DNA of 7,957 nt from an uncultured bacterium (lineage in GTDB: Bacteria; Bacteroidota; Bacteroidia; Bacteroidales; JACABE01), in the NCBI GenBank assembly GCA_903911455.1, contig CAIWDQ010000325.1, forward strand, positions 1 to 7,957. The letters are read 5' to 3'. A program made the position numbers and the translations under genes. Below the pieces are notes generated by a model. It was not told where the DNA came from, made no database searches, and worked only from the letters and a program-made list of their open reading frames with translations. Below are positions 1-5,505 of this stretch, in pieces (the first letter of the stretch is position 1; each line of letters opens with the position of its first letter).

Positions 1-75
1 AATCTGACTGACTGGAATGGTCAAGGGGAGATCAATTCTCCCCTTGAAAAAAACATTCCTATCATTATGCCTTAA
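1..75 (+). CDS. Possible C-terminal tail of an upstream gene (partial, very uncertain)
   Basis: Frame 1 is open from the first base to a TAA at 73-75, giving 24 residues that end in SPLEKNIPIIMP. The other two plus frames hit stops within the first ten bases. An open run of this length can easily arise by chance, and a strong hairpin (21-47) lies inside it. I do not recognise the peptide. It is listed only because it is the one frame through which an upstream plus-strand gene could enter the window. Confidence 0.2.
   Translation, partial: NLTDWNGQGEINSPLEKNIPIIMP
21..47. repeat. Perfect 10-bp inverted repeat (hairpin)
   Basis: TCAAGGGGAG at 21-30 pairs exactly with CTCCCCTTGA at 38-47, and A31/T37 adds an eleventh pair around a 5-base loop. 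Seven A residues (47-53) follow on the plus strand. No T-run follows the stem on either strand, so it is not a standard intrinsic terminator as read in either direction. It is GC-rich compared with its surroundings. It could still help end transcription from the left or from the minus-strand gene, or it could be a dispersed palindromic repeat. Confidence 0.7.
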
Positions 76-110
76 AAACTCAAAAATAAATTTGGATATT
101 AACACAGAAT

Positions 111-134
111 CTGACAGGATGGGAAACCTGTCAG
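111..134. repeat. Perfect 8-bp inverted repeat (CTGACAGG/CCTGTCAG)
   Basis: CTGACAGG at 111-118 and CCTGTCAG at 127-134 are exact reverse complements around an 8-base spacer. Both arms continue into a similar direct sequence (ACAGGAT, TCAGGAT). Palindromes built on CCTGACAGG occur in intergenic regions of many Bacteroidota genomes, so this may be one copy of a dispersed element; that is from memory and not checked. No T-run follows the stem, so a terminator role is unsupported. Confidence 0.65.
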
Positions 135-174
135 GATCTATTCCTAAAGACCTATAGCCTAAAAGCCTTCTTCA

Positions 175-195
175 CTATTGCCTATTGCCTATTGC
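175..195. repeat. Tandem heptamer repeat, three copies of CTATTGC
   Basis: CTATTGC occurs three times in perfect tandem (175-181, 182-188, 189-195). A degenerate stretch with CCTATAGCC and AAAGCC lies just before it (151-168). It ends about 20 bases short of the stop codon of the minus-strand gene. Short tandem arrays like this can change copy number by replication slippage, and they suggest a non-coding spacer. Confidence 0.7.
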
Positions 196-213
196 CTCTT
201 AAGGCTTTAAGCG

Positions 214-399
214 TTAATCATTAGTAATCACCAGTAGCTTATGTATCTTGGGAGCTTGGGGTTTGGGTATGTCGAAAGCAAGCAGTACATTGTCTTTTCT
301 ACAAAACATAACTACCGAAGTCTGCTTAACCTTCTTGAAACCTTCTTTTTCTATATCTTCTATCGTGTAGGAGTTTCCAATAACGAATTGATTTTCCAT
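214..399 (-). CDS. Small uncharacterised protein, 61 aa
   Basis: This is a complete 61-residue frame on the minus strand, starting MENQFVIGNSYTIEDIEKEG and ending KLLVITND. I do not recognise a family. It has no signal peptide, membrane segment or zinc-binding cysteine pattern. An early charged, probably helical stretch (about residues 13-25, YTIEDIEKEGFKK) is followed by alternating hydrophobic residues (VVMFC, VLLAFDI, KLLVI) that suggest beta-strands, so a small soluble alpha/beta protein is likely. It stands alone and is transcribed away from the plus-strand operon. Two points support it as a real gene: a TATCTTTG promoter element about 33 bases upstream of the ATG, and the absence of any competing gene on the other strand. 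It could instead be a remnant of a longer protein. Function is unknown. Confidence 0.6.
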   Translation of the reverse strand: MENQFVIGNSYTIEDIEKEGFKKVKQTSVVMFCRKDNVLLAFDIPKPQAPKIHKLLVITND

Positions 400-432
400 G
401 GGTTTCTATTATAAAATGAGTAAGATAAAATG

Positions 433-440
433 CAAAGATA
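433..440 (-). promoter_or_regulatory. Bacteroidota -7 element (TATCTTTG) for the minus-strand small gene
   Basis: On the minus strand this reads TATCTTTG, an exact match to the Bacteroidota TAnnTTTG -7 consensus, followed by CA. It lies 33 bases before the ATG at 399, which predicts a leader of roughly 25-30 bases. I find no TTG at the expected -33 distance, so only half of the promoter is well supported. Confidence 0.5.
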
Positions 441-623
441 CAAAAATAATTGCTATCGAGATAATTCTAATCCCTTAAATCTGAATTTATACATAAATAA
501 TGTTAAATAAAATTTGAATTGCTTTTGGATATTTCTCCAAATGGCTTATAAACAATCAATGAATAGAAATATAAAACGATTTATTAAATAATTGTGATAA
601 TTAATCAATTTTTTTTGTACCAA

Positions 624-657
624 TTGGGATAATATTGCGTTAGTTTTTATACTTTTG
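624..657 (+). promoter_or_regulatory. Bacteroidota-type promoter for the CBS-Omp85-nadK block
   Basis: TTG at 624-626 and TACTTTTG at 650-657 fit the TTG/TAnnTTTG pattern with a 23-base spacer, the long end of the accepted range. The -7 match is exact. The ATG at 675 follows after 17 bases, so the leader would be only about 10 bases. The sequence before the ATG is A-rich (TTAGAAACA) with no Shine-Dalgarno, as is usual in the phylum. The -33 assignment is weaker than the -7. Confidence 0.6.
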
Positions 658-674
658 ACTCAAAATTAGAAACA

Positions 675-1337
675 ATGTTTGCAAAAGACTTAATAGACGA
701 AACGATACTGCCGGTAAAAACATCAGATACAGGCTCATTAGCTCTTACGATGATGGACGAATACAAGGTGTTTCATCTTGCGATAGTCAATAATCTGGAT
801 TTTTTAGGATTGATATCCGAAGAAGATATCTTTACTAATAATCATTTTGATGAACCCCTCGGCACTCACCTGTTGTCATTAAATCGTCCATTCGTTAACG
901 AAAATCAGCACGTGTTTGAAGTAGTAAAACTATTTAACGAACTTGACCTTAGCTTGCTTCCGGTGGTTGATAATAAAGAGAACTATCAGGGTGTGATAAC
1001 CATGAAAAAGCTTATTAACGAATTCTCCGAAATAACTTCAATCAAGAATCCCGGAGGTATTTTGGTTCTTGAGGTAAGTATAAACGATTATTCTCTTTCA
1101 GAAATATCTCAGATAGTTGAATCAAATGACACTAAAATTCTTAGTTCCTACATTACCTCGCATCCCGATTCTACCAAAATGGATGTTACCATTAAGCTCA
1201 ACAGAAATGATATTGCCCCTTTATTGCAAACCTTTAACCGATACAATTATATTATTAAAGCCATTTATGCTGAACCCGAAATGAACGACGACTTACAGGA
1301 TAGATATGATGCTTTGATGAAGTACTTAAGCATATAA
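675..1337 (+). CDS. CBS-domain protein with C-terminal ACT-like domain
   Basis: The 220-residue cytoplasmic protein has two CBS repeats, at about residues 1-58 and 66-120; the second carries the typical LLPVVD...YQGVITMKKLI pattern. An ACT-like ferredoxin-fold segment follows at about 127-198 (GGILVLEVSINDYSLSEISQ, then a second strand-helix half). CBS pairs usually bind adenine nucleotides, and ACT domains bind amino acids or similar small ligands, so this is probably a ligand-sensing regulator with no catalytic part. The CBS plus ACT-like layout resembles AcuB-type proteins. No signal peptide or membrane segment is present. It is the first gene after the 650-657 promoter, and the Omp85-like gene follows after 44 bases. 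CBS proteins commonly lie beside NAD kinase in Bacteroidota, so nucleotide sensing tied to NADP supply is a reasonable guess, but only a guess. Ligand and partner are unknown. Confidence 0.9.
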   Translation: MFAKDLIDETILPVKTSDTGSLALTMMDEYKVFHLAIVNNLDFLGLISEEDIFTNNHFDEPLGTHLLSLNRPFVNENQHVFEVVKLFNELDLSLLPVVDNKENYQGVITMKKLINEFSEITSIKNPGGILVLEVSINDYSLSEISQIVESNDTKILSSYITSHPDSTKMDVTIKLNRNDIAPLLQTFNRYNYIIKAIYAEPEMNDDLQDRYDALMKYLSI

Positions 1338-1381
1338 ATCAAATTACGAATCAGCTATACAGTTAAATTAATATTAAGGAC

Positions 1382-2791
1382 TTGTTGAGAACTTTTTTTA
1401 TCATGCTTTTTTCTTTCTTCTTTACTACTTTGTTTGCCGATAAGCTGACTAATGAAGTTGTAAAGGATACAACTTTTGTAATCGTCAGCAAAATAATACT
1501 TGAAGGAAATAAGATTACAAAAGATAATATCATATTAAGAGAACTTCAGATAAAAGAAGGCGACACTATCTTTACAATATATCTAACTGACAGGATTAAA
1601 AAGAGCACTGAGAATGTAATGAATACTTCCTTGTTTAACTTTGTGACAATTACTCCTGAGCTTGATGCTGATAATGGAGTAAAGATTATCATTAAACTTA
1701 TTGAAAGATGGTATATCTGGCCTATTCCTAACCTTGATCTTGCTGATAGGAATTTTAATACATGGTGGAAAACAAAAGCGCTTAACAGAGTTAATTATGG
1801 TATTGATCTTACTACAAATAATTTCAGGGGAAGAAAAGAAACGCTTGAGTTATTGTTTAGTCTGGGCTACGATGAGAATTATGGTTTTTTATATACCATC
1901 CCTTACCTCGATAAAAAGAAAACTATAGGTATGAATTTATCTGCTGGTGTTACACTTAATCACGAAGTTGCATTAACGTCAGTAAATAATAAGATCGTAT
2001 TTTTTAAGCAGGAAGATATTTATCTGAAGAAGCAGATTTATTCGACACTTGGCTTCACGTTTCGCCGAAATATCCATAATACGCATACTTTTAATATAAG
2101 CTATTTCGATTATATATTTGCCGATACGCTTCTCAAACTCAATAAAGATTATTCTATTAATCAAAAATCAAACACTAATTTCATCTCATTATCCTATCAG
2201 TTCAAAAGAGATTATCGCGATTATAAGTCTTACCCCCTTACAGGGAGTTATTTTGATATAAATATTACCAAAAGCGGACTTGGCATCTTAAATAATGAAG
2301 ACCTTAATAATTATATAGTAGAAAGTACAGTTAGAAAGTATTGGAAACTGGATCAAAGATTCTATTTTGCAACAGGATTAACTGTAATGACATCGTCAGC
2401 AAGCCCTTATTTTATAGAAAATGGCTTGGGTTATGGCAGAGATTATATACGATCTTACGAATATTACGTTATCAATGGGCAAAGTTTTGGTTTATTAAAA
2501 ACAAATTTCAAGTATAATCTGATTCCACCCAAAGTAAAAAAGATAAATTTTGTTAAGACTGACAAATTTAACACCATACCTTATGCTTTTTATGTAAATT
2601 TGTTTGCTGATGCAGGCTATGTAAAATCAAATGAGAATGTATCGCTTAATCCACTTACTAATCAATTTTTAATAGGTGGTGGTATTGGTCTGGATTTTGT
2701 AACTTATTATGATATGGTGATAAGAGTCGAATATTCCATCAATAAAGAAGGAGAACATGGGATATTTATTAATTTTATGACTTCAATTTAA
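1382..2791 (+). CDS. Single-POTRA BamA/TamA-family (Omp85-like) outer-membrane protein
   Basis: A signal peptide (hydrophobic run about residues 5-18, likely cleavage LFA|D at 19/20) is followed by one POTRA domain at about 33-108 (IILEGNKITKDNIILREL... to ...IIIKLIERW). A beta-barrel with alternating aromatic strands fills about 115-469. The protein therefore belongs to the Omp85 superfamily, but with 469 residues and one POTRA it is far smaller than BamA. At the loop-6 position where BamA has VRGF/Y it reads IRSYEYYV (356-363), with Ser replacing the usual Gly. It ends GIFINFMTSI, a strand-like terminus without a final aromatic. The start is uncertain: TTG at 1382 or TTG at 1385, with AAGGA at 1376-1380 just upstream, gives a signal peptide with a basic N-region. 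The first ATG, at 1403, would remove that Arg. Substrate is unknown; it could insert proteins or lipids, or be a BamA accessory. NAD kinase follows after 15 bases, so the two are probably co-transcribed. Confidence 0.85.
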   Translation: MLRTFFIMLFSFFFTTLFADKLTNEVVKDTTFVIVSKIILEGNKITKDNIILRELQIKEGDTIFTIYLTDRIKKSTENVMNTSLFNFVTITPELDADNGVKIIIKLIERWYIWPIPNLDLADRNFNTWWKTKALNRVNYGIDLTTNNFRGRKETLELLFSLGYDENYGFLYTIPYLDKKKTIGMNLSAGVTLNHEVALTSVNNKIVFFKQEDIYLKKQIYSTLGFTFRRNIHNTHTFNISYFDYIFADTLLKLNKDYSINQKSNTNFISLSYQFKRDYRDYKSYPLTGSYFDINITKSGLGILNNEDLNNYIVESTVRKYWKLDQRFYFATGLTVMTSSASPYFIENGLGYGRDYIRSYEYYVINGQSFGLLKTNFKYNLIPPKVKKINFVKTDKFNTIPYAFYVNLFADAGYVKSNENVSLNPLTNQFLIGGGIGLDFVTYYDMVIRVEYSINKEGEHGIFINFMTSI

Positions 2792-2806
2792 ACTTAAAAC
2801 AATTAG

Positions 2807-3685
2807 ATGAAAATAGCATTGTTTGGCAAGAGCCTTAATGGAAATGGTACTGACTATGTACAATTACTGATAGATAAAATAGAAGAACTGGGTATTTCGA
2901 TGACAATTTACGAGCCTTTTTATAATTCGTACATCAAGTTATTACATTTTAGTAAAGAAGTTGAAACATTTTCTAATCATCATCAGATAAGAAATAACAT
3001 TGACTTTCTATTATCATTTGGAGGCGATGGCACTTTACTTGATACTATAACTTTAGTAAGAGATTCAGGAGTTCCTATCTTAGGTATTAATCTTGGGAGG
3101 TTAGGTTTTCTTGCAAGTATTAATAAAGAAAATATTGTGCCTACATTAAATGCAATGGTCGAAGGGAATTATATACTTGATAAGAGGACACTGGTTAGAT
3201 TAGAAACACCATCAAATCCTTTTGGTGAACTTAATTATGCTCTAAATGAGATGACAGTTTATAAGCAATTGCCACTGTCGATGATAAGAGTAAAAGTATA
3301 TGTAAACGATGAATTCCTTAATACTTATTGGGCCGATGGTTTAATAATAGCTACTCCTACAGGTTCAACAGCCTATTCATTAAGTTGTGGAGGCCCAATT
3401 ATAACTCCGGATTCTGAGAATTTTATCATTACTCCGATCTCAACACACAATTTAACTGTACGGCCTATCGTTATACCTGATAATAGTATTATTAAAATAG
3501 AAGTAGAAACGCGCAACGAAGATTATCTTGTAAGTTTGGATTCTCGTTCGGCTTCACTTAAAGAAACAACAGAACTTATAGTAAAGAAAGAAACTTTTAA
3601 AATAAATTTAGTCAGGATGAACAATCAGGACTTTTTCTCAACAATACGACATAAACTTTTATGGGGATTGGATGCAAGAAATTAA
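2807..3685 (+). CDS. nadK: NAD kinase
   Basis: The 292-residue protein (normal family length) phosphorylates NAD to NADP using ATP or polyphosphate in the cytoplasm, the only de novo source of NADP. The diagnostic motifs are intact. GGDGT lies at 72-76, with D74 as the expected catalytic base, followed by LGINLGRLGFLA at 92-103. The substrate-binding NE pair is at 147-148. The glycine-rich signature runs over 177-197, ending ATPTGSTAYSLSCGGP. The C-terminal domain has the usual beta-rich segment (HNLTVRPIVIP) and ends IRHKLLWGLDARN. The ATG start is preceded by A-rich sequence without a Shine-Dalgarno. It lies 15 bases after the Omp85-like gene and is the last gene of the first block; no clear hairpin terminator follows before the next promoter. 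Confidence 0.97.
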   Translation: MKIALFGKSLNGNGTDYVQLLIDKIEELGISMTIYEPFYNSYIKLLHFSKEVETFSNHHQIRNNIDFLLSFGGDGTLLDTITLVRDSGVPILGINLGRLGFLASINKENIVPTLNAMVEGNYILDKRTLVRLETPSNPFGELNYALNEMTVYKQLPLSMIRVKVYVNDEFLNTYWADGLIIATPTGSTAYSLSCGGPIITPDSENFIITPISTHNLTVRPIVIPDNSIIKIEVETRNEDYLVSLDSRSASLKETTELIVKKETFKINLVRMNNQDFFSTIRHKLLWGLDARN

Positions 3686-3744
3686 TATATAAAAGTATTT
3701 TGGTCAAATATATTTCATTATATAAATCAAATACACACATAATA

Positions 3745-3775
3745 TTGTATGATTAAAAAAAAAGAAGTACTTTTG
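3745..3775 (+). promoter_or_regulatory. Bacteroidota-type promoter for porG-uppS-bamA
   Basis: TTG at 3745-3747 and TACTTTTG at 3768-3775 are separated by 20 bases, an ideal spacing, and the -7 element is identical to the one before the CBS gene. The ATG at 3844 lies 68 bases downstream, so the leader would be about 60 bases. It sits in the only sizeable gap between the plus-strand genes. It could run the three downstream genes independently of, or in addition to, read-through from nadK. Confidence 0.7.
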
Positions 3776-3843
3776 CTGAATTATATTAAGCCTATATTTT
3801 ATCGGTTTAAATCTTATAATTGTTTAAATTAAACAACAATAAA

Positions 3844-4722
3844 ATGAAAAAAATTCTTGTTGTCATTTGTTTGATAATATTAGCGTTTAATGCTAATGCA
3901 CAAAGATCAGAATATGGTATCTTTGGTGGAACTTCTTTTTATATGGGAGATATAAATACTTCCAAAGTCTTTTACAGAACACAGCCAGCATTTGGTATTG
4001 TATATAGATATAATTTAGATCCACATTGGGCATTCAGATTAAATGCACTTTATGGAACAGTTGAAGGCTTTGATGCAGATTTTGGCAATACACGAAATCT
4101 AAGTTTTAAGTCACCTATCATGGAGTTTTCGGCATTGATAGAATTAAACTTTATGCAATACTTTACAGGAAGTAAAAGCCATAGGTTCTCACCATTTATA
4201 TTCGTTGGATTAGGGATATTCTCATTTAATCCACAAGCACAATATACAGACGAAAATGGGAATACTAATTGGCACGATCTACAGCCATTAGGCACAGAAG
4301 GGCAAGGATTAGTGGCATACCCTGATAAAAAACCATATAGTTTAACACAAGTTTCTATCCCATTTGGTATTGGCTTTAAATTTGGCATCTCTAAAACAGT
4401 ATGCATCGGTCTTGAATGGGGGATGAGAAAAACATTTACTGATTATATTGATGACGTTAGTGGAACTTATATTGACCCTATTTATATCTCTGCTGAACGA
4501 GGTAAAATTGCAGCTGCACTTGCTGACAGAACAATTGAACTTACTGATCCTATTACAGGTTCTAAAATGCTACAGCATCAACCAGGAGAATCAAGGGGAA
4601 ACTCTGCAACTAATGATTGGTATTCCTTTGCAGGAATTACAGTAACTTTTAAATTAGGGTTCAAATCAAAACCATCTTGTTTTGATAAAGGATTTAATTA
4701 TAAAGATAACATTTATAATTAA
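3844..4722 (+). CDS. porG: DUF6089 / PorG-type outer-membrane barrel of the type IX secretion system
   Basis: PorG is an outer-membrane beta-barrel that binds the periplasmic PorK/PorN ring of T9SS in Porphyromonas gingivalis. Here a clear signal peptide (MKK, hydrophobic run, cleavage ANA|Q at 19/20) is followed by the DUF6089 opening, EYGIFGGTSFYMGDIN (23-38). Amphipathic strands follow, then the closing strand with DWYSFAGITVTFKL from residue 258. A short tail after the barrel carries Cys279. I start at ATG 3844 because it gives a canonical signal peptide; an in-frame TTG at 3820 would add eight polar residues before it. At 292 residues it is longer than P. gingivalis PorG, partly because of a polar insertion at about 213-257 just before the last strand. 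It follows its own promoter and precedes uppS by 27 bases, the same order as PG0189 to PG0191. Family assignment is firm; the T9SS role rests on homology and synteny. Confidence 0.85.
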   Translation: MKKILVVICLIILAFNANAQRSEYGIFGGTSFYMGDINTSKVFYRTQPAFGIVYRYNLDPHWAFRLNALYGTVEGFDADFGNTRNLSFKSPIMEFSALIELNFMQYFTGSKSHRFSPFIFVGLGIFSFNPQAQYTDENGNTNWHDLQPLGTEGQGLVAYPDKKPYSLTQVSIPFGIGFKFGISKTVCIGLEWGMRKTFTDYIDDVSGTYIDPIYISAERGKIAAALADRTIELTDPITGSKMLQHQPGESRGNSATNDWYSFAGITVTFKLGFKSKPSCFDKGFNYKDNIYN

Positions 4723-4749
4723 AATTATTATCTGAACTCAATTCAAATT

Positions 4750-5505
4750 ATGACCAACCTCATTGACAAAATCGAAAAAAGTAAGCTCCCTAAGCATATT
4801 GCCATTATTATGGATGGCAATGGCAGATGGGCAAAACAAAGACAACAAGAAAGGGTTTTTGGTCATGAAAATGGGGTTGTTGCAGTAAAAGAAACTGTTG
4901 AAGCAGCCGCAGAGTTAGGAATTAAATATTTAACATTATATGCTTTTTCTACCGAGAATTGGAATCGTCCAAAAGAAGAAGTAGATGCATTAATGAGTTT
5001 ATTGGTAAAAACAATAAATCAAGAAACAAAAACACTAAATGACAATAATATTCGTTTAACTGCTATTGGAGACCTTCAAAGTCTCGAAAAAGAAACTTAT
5101 GATGAATTAATGACAGCAATAAACGAAACATCAAATAATAGTAAAATGACTCTTATTCTTGCATTAAGTTATAGCTCAAAATGGGAGATAACAAATGCAA
5201 TGAAGATGATAGCTGAGAAAATTAAGAATAATGAAATACAACCTGACCAAATAAATCAGGAATTAATATCATCATATTTAACTACCTCAAATATTCCTGA
5301 TCCTGAAATGTTAATTAGAACAAGTGGTGAATATAGAATAAGTAATTTTTTACTATGGCAGATTGCTTATTCAGAATTATATTTTACTCCAAAATTATGG
5401 CCTGATTTCAGGAAAGAAGATCTTTATTTGGCAATTCTGGATTACCAAAGCAGAGAAAGAAGATTCGGTTTAATCAGCGAACAACTTAATAACTTATTTA
5501 ACTAA
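4750..5505 (+). CDS. uppS: Undecaprenyl diphosphate synthase (cis-isoprenyl transferase)
   Basis: This cytoplasmic, membrane-associated enzyme condenses farnesyl diphosphate with eight isopentenyl diphosphates in cis to make C55 undecaprenyl diphosphate, the carrier for peptidoglycan and surface polysaccharide. The 251 residues match the family length. The key residues align with E. coli UppS at an offset of four: D22, G23, N24, R26 and W27 in IAIIMDGNGRWAK, H39 in GHENG, and F66, S67, E69, N70, W71 and R73 in AFSTENWNRP. The C-terminal pyrophosphate and Mg site is intact (R190, E194, R196, S198 in RTSGEYRISNFLLWQ, and E209 in AYSELYFTPKLWPDF). It lies between porG (27 bases upstream) and bamA, whose start codon overlaps its stop by one base (TAATG), implying translational coupling. 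Confidence 0.97.
   Translation: MTNLIDKIEKSKLPKHIAIIMDGNGRWAKQRQQERVFGHENGVVAVKETVEAAAELGIKYLTLYAFSTENWNRPKEEVDALMSLLVKTINQETKTLNDNNIRLTAIGDLQSLEKETYDELMTAINETSNNSKMTLILALSYSSKWEITNAMKMIAEKIKNNEIQPDQINQELISSYLTTSNIPDPEMLIRTSGEYRISNFLLWQIAYSELYFTPKLWPDFRKEDLYLAILDYQSRERRFGLISEQLNNLFN

Noticed and set aside
21..53. Hairpin plus A-run read as an intrinsic terminator
   Set aside because: On the plus strand the stem is followed by A rather than T, and on the minus strand the T-run comes before the stem, so neither direction fits the usual stem-then-U-tract order.
541..591. 16-codon basic frame (MAYKQSMNRNIKRFIK) upstream of the CBS gene
   Set aside because: It lies upstream of the assigned promoter, so it would not be on the main transcript. 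It has no start signal of its own and is too short to separate from chance.
3686..3767. Weak TATATAA/TTATATA pairing after nadK as a terminator
   Set aside because: Only AT pairs contribute and there is no compact stem with a T-run; it is not distinguishable from AT-rich background.
3820..3843. TTG at 3820 as the start of porG
   Set aside because: It would put eight mainly polar residues in front of a textbook signal peptide that begins at ATG 3844.
4050..4406. 118-codon open frame on the minus strand inside porG
   Set aside because: It is antisense to a well-supported gene, has a low-complexity composition with many Pro, Asn and Cys, no promoter element and no recognisable domain. It is a shadow frame.
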